64,000 nt of DNA from Paenibacillus glucanolyticus NBRC 15330. GTDB taxonomy: Bacteria > Bacillota > Bacilli > Paenibacillales > Paenibacillaceae. Below are positions 55,295 to 64,000 of this stretch, piece after piece. Positions within the stretch are counted from its first letter, which is position 1. Each line of letters starts with the position of its first letter. The translations under genes and the position numbers were made by a program. The stretch lies in NCBI RefSeq assembly GCF_004000885.1, contig NZ_BIMC01000006.1:220707-284706 (forward strand), read 5' to 3'. The notes below the pieces were generated by a model. That model did not search any database. It was not told the origin of the DNA and saw nothing but the letters and a program-made list of their open reading frames with translations.

Positions 55295-55362
55295 CATAAT
55301 GACACGTTGCTTTTATTTGTCATGCCGTGCTTTATGTTCAGCAATTGAAAGGAGAAAGAAGA

Positions 55363-58300
55363 ATGCGTAAATCAGGAAATAAAGTTATGGTTCTGATCTT
55401 GGTCTTTTCCATCATGATGTTCAGCGTTCCATATGGGAATCCGTCGGCAGCGGCAGAAATGGGGAACAATGGTCAATCGTCTATGCCATCAGATCCTGCC
55501 TCACCAATCAAAGCAACTCAGATCGCAGGAGGAGACGACCATTCACTGGCGGTGAAATCAGATGGAACGGTCGTCGGATGGGGCGATAATGGTTTTGGAC
55601 AAACGAATGTGCCCACGGAATTGAATGGTGTCAAGGCCATCGCAGCAGGAGATAACTTTTCGTTGGCACTGAAATCAGATGGATCGGTCGTCGGATGGGG
55701 CTATAATTATTTTGGACAAACGAATGTGCCAACGGGATTGAGTGGTTTAGAGGCCATCGCAGCAGGATGGGGCCATTCATTGGGACTGAAATCGGATGGT
55801 ACAGTCGTCGGATGGGGCTATAATGGTTATGGACAAGTGGATGTGCCAATCGAAAAATTGAGTGGGGGTGTCAAAGCCATCGCAGCAGGATACCACCATT
55901 CGCTGGCGCTAAAATCAGATGGTACGGTCGTCGGATGGGGCTGGGATTATTATGGACAATCGAATGTACCAGGGGAATTGACTGATATCAAGGCAATCGC
56001 CGCAGGAATCGATCATTCGTTGGCGCTGAAGTCAGATGGTACGGTCGTCGCGTGGGGCACAGATAATGGTGGGCAAACGATTGTACCAAACGGGTTGAGT
56101 GATGTCGTGGCCATCGCAGCAGGATACAGGCATTCGCTGGCGCTGAAATCAGATGGCACGGTCGTCGCGTGGGGCTCTAATAATGATGGACAAAGGAATG
56201 TGCCAAAGGATTTGAGCGATGTCGTGGCCATCACAGCAGGAATCGATCATTCGTTGGCGCTGAAGTCAGATGGCACGGTCGTCGCGTGGGGCTATAATTA
56301 TTATGGACAATCGAATGTGCCCGGTAATGACAACCTGAAGGGGCTATCTCTGCAGGAAGGTTCATTCGACACTCCGTTCTCACCATCCACTCTATCTTAT
56401 ACGTCCTATATTGACCCAGAGCTATCAAGCATTCATGTAACGGCGACATTAGAAGACGTTGCTAATGGAGCGTTATATGTCAACAATCAGCTGGTACCAA
56501 GCGGAAGCACAGCGACGGTTGATATCTCGGGAGATTCAACAGTCATCCCGATTCGGGTTGAGCCCTACTTGAAACCCGGCAAAACTTACACAATTACCGT
56601 CTTGAAGGATTCCACACCTCCCGACATTCAATTCGAACCCAACGGCAATACGTTACCGGCTTTAACAGCGGAAAGTAAAGTAACCGTGACAGACACGGTG
56701 AGCAATGTCGATGATACTTCGCTGCAATATGCCTGGACACAAAGCAGTGCGGTTCCTAGTGAAGGCTGGAAGAATTTCGTGAGTGGGGATACGCTGGAGC
56801 AAACAAGCGGTGACGACAATTGGTATTTACACATTCATGCGGCAGATCGGCTAGGAAACGTTGCCGAAGTGGTCTCGAATGCTTTTGTTCTCGATAACAC
56901 ACCGCCGACGGTTACCCTGTCAAGCACGGCAAGCGGTACGGTTAATGCTTCCTTTCCCATTACGATGACCTTCAGCGAACCTGTAACCGGTTTTACCGCA
57001 GAGGGCATCCATGTAAGCAATGCTGCAATTACCAACTTGGCCACCGTTGATTCGAAGACATACACGGCTGCGGTTACGCCGATGGCGAACGGCCAGATGG
57101 TGACCGTGCAAGTGGCGGCGGACGAGGCCATGGATGCAACCGGACATAAGAATGAAGCGTCCGAAGTCTTGAGCTTCATGTACGATACGACCAAGCCTGT
57201 CATTACCTTCGGATTTACGGATAACCAAATTTTCCCTACCCCACCGCTTACCATCGAATTGTCAGTCAGCGAAGCAGTCTACCGGATGACAGACGGGGGA
57301 GAAGTAGAGGACACGGATATACAAACGCTTGTGCACCTTGAAAAGGATGGGCAACCGTTCACAGACTTCGCAGGCAGCTACGACAAAGCGTCTCATACAT
57401 TTGCGCTAACGTTTAACCATTCACTTGAGAATGGTCTATACCATGTGATGGTGGAAGGAGATGTATTGCAAAATGCGAGCCGCAACACACTGGATGCAGC
57501 AAGTGCAAGCTTTACGGTTGCTGTACCTGTTGTGACCGGTATTTCTGCCAATCCAACCAGCCTTACCCACACCGGGGGAAGTACGACCGTCTCCATTACA
57601 GGTTCACATCTTACGGGTCAGATTTTAAAAATGTACGTTGACGGGGTAGAAGCTGCAACAGCGATTGTCGGCAGTGACAGCAGTGCCGAAGCCGCTATTA
57701 CATTACCGAAAAACACGACTTACCAAACGAAGAACTATAGCTTAACCGTGTATTTAAACGGTGAGGAGGTGCGAGAAAGCTCGGTTTCGGTCTCTGTGGC
57801 AGGATCAACTCCGCCAACACCGTCCATACCCACATCACCGATAACACCCTCAACGCCCTCAACATCCTCTACACCGACAACCATACCCATACCACGACCT
57901 CAAAATGAAATCGATCCAAGCAAAGGAGGGACGATTACCATTCGAGGTGTTGAATTAACATTTCCTGTCGGTGTATTTAGGAGTGTTTTTACAGTAAACA
58001 TAGAGGACGTCTCAAATTTAAAAGAAGAATGGCGACCAAAAGACAATAAAATCATCAGCAGGACTTATGAGATCACAAAGAACTTAGCTGGAAACTTTGA
58101 CAAACCTGTGACCCTTACCTTGCCTTTTGATGTAGGACAGATGGATCAGGATGACTACACGGTCGCCGTCTATTGGTTAAATGAAGCAACAGGAGAATGG
58201 ATTCCGTTAGACCATATCAAGGCTGACTGGAATACGGGCAAAGTTAGCGGCAGTACCAGCCACTTTGCGAAATTTGCCGTACTCGCAACCCAAAAACCTA

Positions 58301-58863
58301 AAGAACAAGAACAACCAACCATAAAACCGACTGATATTGCCGGACACTGGGCAGAGACAAACATTAAACAAGCGATAAACGATGGTATCGTCACTGGCTA
58401 TACGGACGGAACATTCAAGCCGAATCGCATGGTGACGCGTGCTGAATTTGCGGTCATGCTGATGAACGCATTGAAGCTGCAGGGAAATGGAGCTAATCTG
58501 ACGTTTACGGATTCGGCGCAGATCGGTTCATGGGCACGGAAAGCAGTCGCACAAACGGTAGAAGCGGGGATTATAATAGGGAAAGAGGACGGTACTTTCC
58601 GTCCCAATGCTGCAATTACACGCTCTGAGATGGCAGCGATGATCGCAAGAGCGCTCAACCTGGCAGTCGAAACAACGAATGCCGCAACCAGCTTCGCGGA
58701 TGACAAGGACATACCGGCATGGGCAACAGGTGCCGTGACAGCATTGAAGAACATGGGCGTCATCGATGGTAAAGGCGGAAACAAATTTGATCCTCAAAAT
58801 CAAACATCCAGAGCAGAAGCAGTGACCGTTCTGTTAAAAATGATGGCACAAATGAGCAAGTAA
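55363..58863 (+). CDS. SLH-anchored RCC1-repeat protein
   Basis: A 1166-aa secreted protein. The signal peptide (about 1-33) is followed by seven RCC1-like repeats of about 39 residues (about 50-325; consensus AIAAG-HSLALKSDGTVV-WG-GQ-NVP), which should close one beta-propeller. Then come a cadherin-like beta-sandwich (328-415), Ig-like domains (415-840; FSEPVTGF is typical of Big domains), a Thr/Pro-rich linker, a ZU5-like domain (about 865-985) and three SLH domains (about 998-1160). It lacks an obvious catalytic motif and is probably a binding or adhesion protein on the surface. The ATG at 55363 is preferred for its AAAGGAG site. It shares the TGAGAC promoter element with the YVTN protein. 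Confidence 0.86.
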   Translation: MRKSGNKVMVLILVFSIMMFSVPYGNPSAAAEMGNNGQSSMPSDPASPIKATQIAGGDDHSLAVKSDGTVVGWGDNGFGQTNVPTELNGVKAIAAGDNFSLALKSDGSVVGWGYNYFGQTNVPTGLSGLEAIAAGWGHSLGLKSDGTVVGWGYNGYGQVDVPIEKLSGGVKAIAAGYHHSLALKSDGTVVGWGWDYYGQSNVPGELTDIKAIAAGIDHSLALKSDGTVVAWGTDNGGQTIVPNGLSDVVAIAAGYRHSLALKSDGTVVAWGSNNDGQRNVPKDLSDVVAITAGIDHSLALKSDGTVVAWGYNYYGQSNVPGNDNLKGLSLQEGSFDTPFSPSTLSYTSYIDPELSSIHVTATLEDVANGALYVNNQLVPSGSTATVDISGDSTVIPIRVEPYLKPGKTYTITVLKDSTPPDIQFEPNGNTLPALTAESKVTVTDTVSNVDDTSLQYAWTQSSAVPSEGWKNFVSGDTLEQTSGDDNWYLHIHAADRLGNVAEVVSNAFVLDNTPPTVTLSSTASGTVNASFPITMTFSEPVTGFTAEGIHVSNAAITNLATVDSKTYTAAVTPMANGQMVTVQVAADEAMDATGHKNEASEVLSFMYDTTKPVITFGFTDNQIFPTPPLTIELSVSEAVYRMTDGGEVEDTDIQTLVHLEKDGQPFTDFAGSYDKASHTFALTFNHSLENGLYHVMVEGDVLQNASRNTLDAASASFTVAVPVVTGISANPTSLTHTGGSTTVSITGSHLTGQILKMYVDGVEAATAIVGSDSSAEAAITLPKNTTYQTKNYSLTVYLNGEEVRESSVSVSVAGSTPPTPSIPTSPITPSTPSTSSTPTTIPIPRPQNEIDPSKGGTITIRGVELTFPVGVFRSVFTVNIEDVSNLKEEWRPKDNKIISRTYEITKNLAGNFDKPVTLTLPFDVGQMDQDDYTVAVYWLNEATGEWIPLDHIKADWNTGKVSGSTSHFAKFAVLATQKPKEQEQPTIKPTDIAGHWAETNIKQAINDGIVTGYTDGTFKPNRMVTRAEFAVMLMNALKLQGNGANLTFTDSAQIGSWARKAVAQTVEAGIIIGKEDGTFRPNAAITRSEMAAMIARALNLAVETTNAATSFADDKDIPAWATGAVTALKNMGVIDGKGGNKFDPQNQTSRAEAVTVLLKMMAQMSK
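55515..56330 (+). repeat. Seven tandem RCC1-type repeats
   Basis: The repeats are about 117-123 bp each. Repeats 5 and 7 share a block of nearly 60 identical bases (around 56005-56060 and 56239-56290), suggesting recent duplication or gene conversion. Confidence 0.8.
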
Positions 58864-58932
58864 TCCATCGGACGGCGACGGGATCTGAAGAAGTTGTCCG
58901 AGGAAGCTAAGGTAATAAGGTAATCCCCAAAG

Positions 58933-58970
58933 AAGGAAAGCCCGAATCAACAAGGGCTTTCCTTGTTTTT
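58933..58970. terminator. Bidirectional terminator between RCC1 protein and regulator
   Basis: AAGGAAAGCCC pairs with GGGCTTTCCTT around a 10-base loop, with TTTTT on the right. It serves the two convergent genes. Confidence 0.85.
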
Positions 58971-58974
58971 GCGG

Positions 58975-61029
58975 TTACGTCGCACCCTTTATCATGTCTA
59001 TAAGGTTTTGAATCGCCGTTCTTCGCGCCCGGTAGTAGGTGGCACGACTTATGAACAACTGCTCAGCCGCCATTTCCGCAGTGATCAGCGGAGCTTCTGC
59101 GAGAATCTTCAGTAATGCCTGATCTCTCTTGGTCAGTGGAAAAGGGGGATGATTAGAAAAAACACTTTGAAGTTTATGCTGCAATTCGGGTCCGCTGCAC
59201 GATAACTTGCGTGCCAGATCCGATTGTTCGAGAGCAGTAGGATTGTCCATCAATGTCAGTGCCGCTATCATCTCTTTTTCCGTAAACTCATAAGACGTAC
59301 CCGCTTTTTCCCCACCTAAAGGAATTTTAACCAGGTCCAGGATATGATCGCCAACCTCGGACCCGCGCAAATCACGTGTATGAATGAGTGCGCCATAGAG
59401 GGGGTGTTCCCTCGTTCTGCCTGGAAGGGGCCTCGATTGGAAACCGAGATTTCCAAGCATTTCGTTGGTCTGCTCATAAGTGGTGAGGATGACGTGACGA
59501 AGACCCGCCGTATAGTGAATAATCGAGTCAGAAACGATCGTACCGACCAATTCATGAAAAGTATAATCGCTTTTGCGAGTGGAAACGCCTGTGAGTAACT
59601 GATAATAGGTATCCGCCTGCTCAATGGGCAAATGCCGCATATATTTGATTTCTTTTGGAAAAACGTCGTCTAACACGCCCGGTATAAAGTGATCCAGTAA
59701 TGAAATGGTTTCTTTATAAAGCAGGACGCCTGCAGTAAATGTCAACGGAACCTCTTCTGCAGAGCGGAACACATGAATGCTCTCCGGAAATTGCTCAGCC
59801 AGGGCGTTTAGAAGGGCGTGATCGATCTCTGAAGAGATGGAGTACGCGATATCCTCCGTTATGATTTGATGCAACTGGGGCAGATCCGGGGTGCGAAATG
59901 GCTGCATTTCCATGAGCTCCATATTGGCAGAAATGATCGAGATGGAATTCAGATGAAAAATATCCCGGCAAGTCGATAGCATAACGGAAGCAATCCGCTT
60001 TTTTTCTTGTCCACCCGCTTGTTTGAGTTCTTTCGTCAATCCCTCCATAATCTTTATTCTTAGTTCCTGAAAACGCAGAGGTTCACGTTGCAAAAGGTCC
60101 TCGATTAAAAAGGTTCGCGCTACATCGTGCAGTGCCAGACCCCCCGCTGTCGGACGGATAAAGGAGTACCCAGTGAGCCGCTCAAGATCCATCATGGATA
60201 AGGGAGTTCCGAGTAGCCAGCCCAGCCACTTCGGATCCGCATACGGTAAAATACATAGCAATTCCAGTACCTCTTTCAATTCGGAGGAGGTGACTTCACG
60301 CAGCATTTCGGCGCTGACCCGCATGGAAATGGGCATAACTGAAGCGGCTGATTCCGGCCTTGGGAATAACAGATGCTCAGCAAATAGCGCCATAGCGAGA
60401 GGTAATCCTTGTGAATCGCCGATGAGTTGCTCCACCTCACTTTCTATTGCCAATCCTCTTTGAGAAAAGTAGTTCCGCGCCTCTCCTCCCGTGAGGGGAC
60501 CAAGCTTGATATGCCTAATTCTATTCTGCCATGCCAGGTCCATCTGCCAATAGAATGACAGGTCTTGTCTGGATGCCAGAACGACAAGCAGCCCGCTCGC
60601 GGACAGCCCTGGAAGGAACGCTTCCCTGAACCAGCCCTCTATTTTGTGAATGTACTCATAGTTATCGATACACAGAAGCAATTTCCCGCGAGCCATCTCG
60701 GCGATGATATCCTGAATGGATTTGTGGTGTGAAGCTGTCACAAGCGGATGATGAACGAGAAAGGCTTTTAACGATTCTAGGAATCCGGCTGGCGTGTCCA
60801 TGCAAACCCTACCATCCAGCCATATCGAGTTTACTCCTTCTCGTTGCGCCATGTTCAGAAATTGAAGCATAAGCGCAGACTTACCAATTCCGCCCATGCC
60901 AGAAATAAATAGCACCTCGGCGGGGGCATCCTGCTGAACTAACCAATTTTTCATGAAGCGGAGTTCTTTATCCCTTCCTACGAACAGACGAGTCCGCTCC
61001 ACAGAAAGTGCTTCCCCAAGTTTCCCCAT
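58975..61029 (-). CDS. STAND-type NTPase transcriptional regulator
   Basis: A 684-aa protein of the signal-transducing NTPase class. An N-terminal P-loop domain follows residue 15 (FVGRDKELRFMKNWL, Walker A GMGGIGKSAL near 44-53, Walker B LLCIDNYEYI near 118, then LVVLASRQDL), with a winged-helix region behind it and a long helical sensor region. The C-terminus (about 630-684) is a helix-turn-helix: LLKILAEAPLITAEMAAEQL, then FISRATYYRARR. MalT/AfsR-like proteins of this layout activate promoters after binding a ligand. It is divergent from the YVTN gene and convergent with the RCC1 gene, and both have TGAGAC repeats, so it is the probable activator. The effector is unknown. GGAGAAAC precedes the ATG. 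Confidence 0.83.
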   Translation of the reverse strand: MGKLGEALSVERTRLFVGRDKELRFMKNWLVQQDAPAEVLFISGMGGIGKSALMLQFLNMAQREGVNSIWLDGRVCMDTPAGFLESLKAFLVHHPLVTASHHKSIQDIIAEMARGKLLLCIDNYEYIHKIEGWFREAFLPGLSASGLLVVLASRQDLSFYWQMDLAWQNRIRHIKLGPLTGGEARNYFSQRGLAIESEVEQLIGDSQGLPLAMALFAEHLLFPRPESAASVMPISMRVSAEMLREVTSSELKEVLELLCILPYADPKWLGWLLGTPLSMMDLERLTGYSFIRPTAGGLALHDVARTFLIEDLLQREPLRFQELRIKIMEGLTKELKQAGGQEKKRIASVMLSTCRDIFHLNSISIISANMELMEMQPFRTPDLPQLHQIITEDIAYSISSEIDHALLNALAEQFPESIHVFRSAEEVPLTFTAGVLLYKETISLLDHFIPGVLDDVFPKEIKYMRHLPIEQADTYYQLLTGVSTRKSDYTFHELVGTIVSDSIIHYTAGLRHVILTTYEQTNEMLGNLGFQSRPLPGRTREHPLYGALIHTRDLRGSEVGDHILDLVKIPLGGEKAGTSYEFTEKEMIAALTLMDNPTALEQSDLARKLSCSGPELQHKLQSVFSNHPPFPLTKRDQALLKILAEAPLITAEMAAEQLFISRATYYRARRTAIQNLIDMIKGAT

Positions 61030-61158
61030 AATGTTTCTCCAATTCTAAAGTGACATAAAGTAAATGCAAGTACGCAAAAAGTCCTAATTTATAAAGTTTA
61101 AAACTTCGAGAGTATTTGGCGGAAATCCTCTTTTAATTTGCAATATCCGTGAGTCATT

Positions 61159-61213
61159 TGAGACAAAATTGATATGAACTTGAGACCCTGTAACCCAAAT
61201 AATCTCTTATAGT
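61159..61213 (+). promoter_or_regulatory. TGAGAC direct-repeat activator site and -10, copy 2
   Basis: TGAGAC at 61159-61164 and 61181-61186, again 22 bp apart with the same AAAATTG spacer start, is followed by TATAGT (61208-61213) as -10. It aligns with 55239-55294 over the hexamers, spacer and an ACC-AA stretch. It lies between the divergent regulator and YVTN genes. Confidence 0.6.
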
Positions 61214-61303
61214 GATACATGAAGTGTTAATTGCAAGGGAGGAATTCTCTATAACAAGCCGTCACACTGCAGAATAATTGAAAAGATGGGAGTGATATAT
61301 GTC

Positions 61304-64000
61304 GTGTTATCGATTAGACGGAGTCGGATTCTGAAGATTGTCTTAATCATTCTTCTGATTGCAGCATTTTTTGCGGCACCCGAGTCGACTTCGGCAGATA
61401 CGAGTTTGAAAAACGTGGAAACAGGTCGTTTGCCTTATTCAGTCGCGGTGAATCCGGTAACGAACAAAATTTATGTAGTCAATAAACTCAGCCACAACAT
61501 GACGATCATTGACGGAGCGACCAATAAGTCGAAGACTATAGAGGTAGGCAAAAATCCTGAAAAAGTCTCGGTGAACCCGGTGACGAACAAAATCTATGTC
61601 ACCCTTGGCGAACAGAAAGTAGCTGTCATTGACGGAGAGAGCGACACGGTGACGACAAAGGTAGCAGTAGGGTCCTCTCCTACTTCAGTCGAAGTGAACA
61701 CGGTGACGAACAAAATTTATGTCGTTAATGTTAATAGCAACACCGTGACGATCATTGACGGCATGAGCAACGAAACGACAGAGGTAAAGGTAGGAAATAA
61801 ACCTGTTGCAGTCGCGGTAAACTCAGTGACGAACAAAGCCTATGTCGCCAATCAAGTAGACGACACCGTGACTGTCATTGAAGGCTCGACCTACAAGAAG
61901 ACATTAGTGACGGACGTCCGTCCTTCTAGAGTCTCGGTGAACCCGGTGACGAACAAAATCTACGTCAACAATATTTACAGCAGTACTGTGTCGGTCATTG
62001 ACGGGGCGAGCGACACGATCATGTCATCGGAAAAGGTAGGGAGTGCTCCTTGGGGGGGCGCGGTGAATCCGGTGACGAACAAAATCTATGTCGCCAATAC
62101 GAGCAGCAATAACGTGACGATCATTGACGGAGCGACCGACAAGGCAATGACTACGGTAGGGGCAGGATACCGTCCTGAGGCCGTGGCGGTGAACCCGGTG
62201 ACGAACAAGATCTATGTCGCCAATGAAGACGATAAAGTGACGGTCATTGACGGGGAGAGCGACACGGCAATGACGACGATAGCAGCGGGAGATTTTCCTG
62301 TTGCGGTCGCGGTGAACCCGGTGACGAATAAAATCTATGTCGCTAATCAAATGAGCGACACTGTGACGGTCATTGACGGTGCGAGCTACACACCGACGAC
62401 GGTAGAGGCGGAAGACGGTCCTATTTCCGTCGCGGTGAATCCGGTGACGAACAAAATTTATGTCGCCAATATTCGCAGCCACAGCGTGACGGTCATTGAC
62501 GGTGCGAGCAACGAGACGACGACTTTAGCAGTGGGAGTTAATCCTACTGCCGTCGCGGTGAATACAGTAACGAACAAAATCTATGTCACCAATTCTGACA
62601 GCAACACTATAACTGTCATTGATGGGGTGAGCAACGAGACGACAACGATAGCAACAGGAATTTATCCAGCGAAAGTCGTGGTGAACCCAGTAACAAACAA
62701 AATCTATGTTGCCAATAGTGGTAGCAACAGCGTGACGGTCATTGATGGTGCGAGCAACGAGACGACAACGGTAGATGCAGGAGCCGGTCCTTCTGCAATC
62801 GATGTGAATCCAGTAACGAACAAAATCTATGTCAGTAATACGGAAAGCCACAATGTGACGGTTATTAACGGTACAAACAACGAGACGACGACAGTAGCAA
62901 CAGGATATGGGCCAGGGGCAATCGCGGTGAATCCGGTGACGAACAAAATCTATGTGACCAGTGATAAGATCTACTACGTAACTGTCATAGATGGCGCGAG
63001 CAACGAGACGACAACGGTAGCAACGGGAAACGTTACTAATGCCGTCGCGGTGAATCCGGTAACGAACAAAATCTATGTCACCAATAATTTCATCGGCAAT
63101 GTGACTGTCATTGACGGTGAGAACAACGGGACGACGACAGTAGCAGTGGGATATGGGCCAAGGGCCGTCGCGGTGAATCCGGTGACGAACAAAATTTATG
63201 TCGCCAATATTGTCAACGATACCATGAGCATCATTGACGGTGAGAGCAACACGTCTACGGCCGTACTGGCGGGAAAAGGACCTGTGGGGGTGGCGGTGAA
63301 TCCAGTGACGAACAAAGTCTATGTCGCCAATATTGACAGTAACAATGTGAGTACGTTTGACTTTGCCGGGCGTACAACGAATCCATTGACTGTTGCGATT
63401 TCACCATTGTCCGGTAACATTGCTTACGGTCCGGATACGACGTTTACTTTCGAAGTGTCTAATACCTACAGCCCCTATTCCCCGGAGGTACAAGGCGTAT
63501 ACTTCCAGCTCGATCATACGGAAGGTGCTTGGGTGAAGGCGAGTCCGTCCGGAGGTAACTGGACTGGAACGTTGACCTCGCTGCCATACGGACAGCATGT
63601 ACTTTATGTTTTAGCCCTTGAGGCTCAGGGAAATGGCGTTTCGGCTGGAATAGCCGATGCCTACGCTTTTAACGTGTTGCCAGAGAACATGATCAGTCCG
63701 GCGATCGCGAGCTTTGACAAATATGCCGAAGCCGCATCCTATACGGATGTGACGACAACATGGACGCTATATGGCAATACGCTGAGCAGCATTACGTCTG
63801 GAACGGAGACTTTGGTGCCGGGAACGGACTATACCGTTTCAGGCGGGAACACAGTGACGATCAAGAAGGAGTACCTTGCTGCGCAGTCAGTGGGTACAGT
63901 GAACCTGACGTTTACATTCAGCACGGGAGCGGCGCAGACTCTATCGATAACCGTAAGTGATTCGACCCCGCCAGGGACTCCAACGGGATTGACTGCAAGA
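61304..64000 (+). CDS. Secreted YVTN-repeat beta-propeller protein (3' end outside window)
   Basis: The frame is open from the GTG at 61304 to the window end (899 codons, incomplete). GGGAGTG lies 9 bases before this GTG; an ATG at 61286 is in frame but lacks a ribosome site. A signal peptide (about 1-32) is followed by sixteen repeats of about 42 residues with the consensus VAVNPVTNKIYVAN-VTVIDG (about 40-690), typical of YncE/YVTN propellers. Ig-like domains follow (about 690 on), and the last visible residues begin another FN3-like domain (SDSTPPGTPTGL). An SLH or other anchor may lie beyond the edge. It is likely a surface binding protein, co-regulated with the RCC1 protein. Confidence 0.85.
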   Translation, partial: MLSIRRSRILKIVLIILLIAAFFAAPESTSADTSLKNVETGRLPYSVAVNPVTNKIYVVNKLSHNMTIIDGATNKSKTIEVGKNPEKVSVNPVTNKIYVTLGEQKVAVIDGESDTVTTKVAVGSSPTSVEVNTVTNKIYVVNVNSNTVTIIDGMSNETTEVKVGNKPVAVAVNSVTNKAYVANQVDDTVTVIEGSTYKKTLVTDVRPSRVSVNPVTNKIYVNNIYSSTVSVIDGASDTIMSSEKVGSAPWGGAVNPVTNKIYVANTSSNNVTIIDGATDKAMTTVGAGYRPEAVAVNPVTNKIYVANEDDKVTVIDGESDTAMTTIAAGDFPVAVAVNPVTNKIYVANQMSDTVTVIDGASYTPTTVEAEDGPISVAVNPVTNKIYVANIRSHSVTVIDGASNETTTLAVGVNPTAVAVNTVTNKIYVTNSDSNTITVIDGVSNETTTIATGIYPAKVVVNPVTNKIYVANSGSNSVTVIDGASNETTTVDAGAGPSAIDVNPVTNKIYVSNTESHNVTVINGTNNETTTVATGYGPGAIAVNPVTNKIYVTSDKIYYVTVIDGASNETTTVATGNVTNAVAVNPVTNKIYVTNNFIGNVTVIDGENNGTTTVAVGYGPRAVAVNPVTNKIYVANIVNDTMSIIDGESNTSTAVLAGKGPVGVAVNPVTNKVYVANIDSNNVSTFDFAGRTTNPLTVAISPLSGNIAYGPDTTFTFEVSNTYSPYSPEVQGVYFQLDHTEGAWVKASPSGGNWTGTLTSLPYGQHVLYVLALEAQGNGVSAGIADAYAFNVLPENMISPAIASFDKYAEAASYTDVTTTWTLYGNTLSSITSGTETLVPGTDYTVSGGNTVTIKKEYLAAQSVGTVNLTFTFSTGAAQTLSITVSDSTPPGTPTGLTAR
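61420..63360 (+). repeat. Sixteen tandem YVTN-type repeats
   Basis: About 126 bp per unit. The strand GTGAATCCGGTGACGAACAA recurs in most units with few changes. The later units (9-14) share the NETTT segment and are most alike, which suggests expansion by unequal exchange. Confidence 0.85.

Larger units (their letters stand above)
54683..55362. other. Intergenic region with hairpin, small frame and activator site
   Basis: This 680-bp stretch is AT-rich and holds no recognisable full gene. It contains a large inverted repeat (54887-54926), a 41-codon frame (54907-55032), a strong terminator (55062-55096) and the TGAGAC promoter site (55239-55266). It may be the scar of a lost gene. Confidence 0.6.

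Noticed and set aside
61420..63360. Regular repeats of about 126 bp resembling a CRISPR-like array
   Set aside because: The repeats stay in one reading frame and encode YVTN propeller units; there are no short palindromic repeats or cas genes.

Overview
The window looks like chromosomal DNA of a Paenibacillus-type Gram-positive bacterium. GC content is near 50 %, ribosome binding sites are of the strong AAGGAGG kind, and there are very large secreted proteins ending in triple SLH (S-layer homology) domains. LplB/YtcP/LplA-type sugar ABC operons, membrane-bound AraC regulators and Bacillus-like gene pairs (ywrC-ywrB-ywrA, ydbS-ydbT, spo0M, yvpA) fit the same assignment. No prophage, complete insertion sequence, CRISPR array, tRNA or rRNA was seen.

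Region 1 (1-24 kb). A chromate-transporter pair with its Lrp-type regulator is followed by a secreted CapA-like protein. Then come three giant SLH-anchored enzymes: a 2024-aa protein combining a phosphodiester glycosidase with a metallophosphoesterase, a 1352-aa protein with two tandem purple-acid-phosphatase-like units, and a 1191-aa GHL10 glycosidase. Small housekeeping genes lie between and after them: an ABM monooxygenase, a Gfo/Idh/MocA oxidoreductase, a TVP38-type membrane protein, ydbST behind a SigW-type promoter, and a WYL regulator followed by a GyrI-like protein. The glycosidase/phosphoesterase protein and the GHL10 protein share a 26-bp promoter element with a palindrome. The tandem phosphatase has a nearly ideal PhoP box.

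Region 2 (24-40 kb). A PL3 pectate lyase and a GNAT acetyltransferase come first. A chimeric gene remnant and a secA2-like gene follow, bracketed by a repeat of the 3' end of the next gene. That gene encodes a membrane-bound AraC regulator, divergent from a three-gene sugar ABC transporter. A 1704-aa SLH-anchored 5'-nucleotidase with a weaker PhoP-like promoter closes the region.

Region 3 (40-55 kb). An FMN riboswitch precedes an EamA transporter. An ECF sigma factor is followed by a DUF4179-type membrane protein. Next is an aldouronate (glucuronoxylan oligosaccharide) operon: two permeases, a binding lipoprotein, a Nif3-like protein, a GntR regulator and GH67 alpha-glucuronidase. Its promoter has a clear sigma-A core, a GntR-like palindrome and a cre-like site. 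A SigW-type spo0M and an rRNA uracil methyltransferase follow.

Region 4 (55-64 kb). An RCC1-repeat SLH protein and a 16-repeat YVTN beta-propeller protein flank a STAND-type NTPase regulator with a C-terminal HTH. Both promoters carry the same pair of TGAGAC hexamers 22 bp apart, which suggests a small uncharacterised regulon. Overall the window is rich in cell-surface machinery for breaking down phosphoesters, cell-wall glycans and plant polysaccharides.
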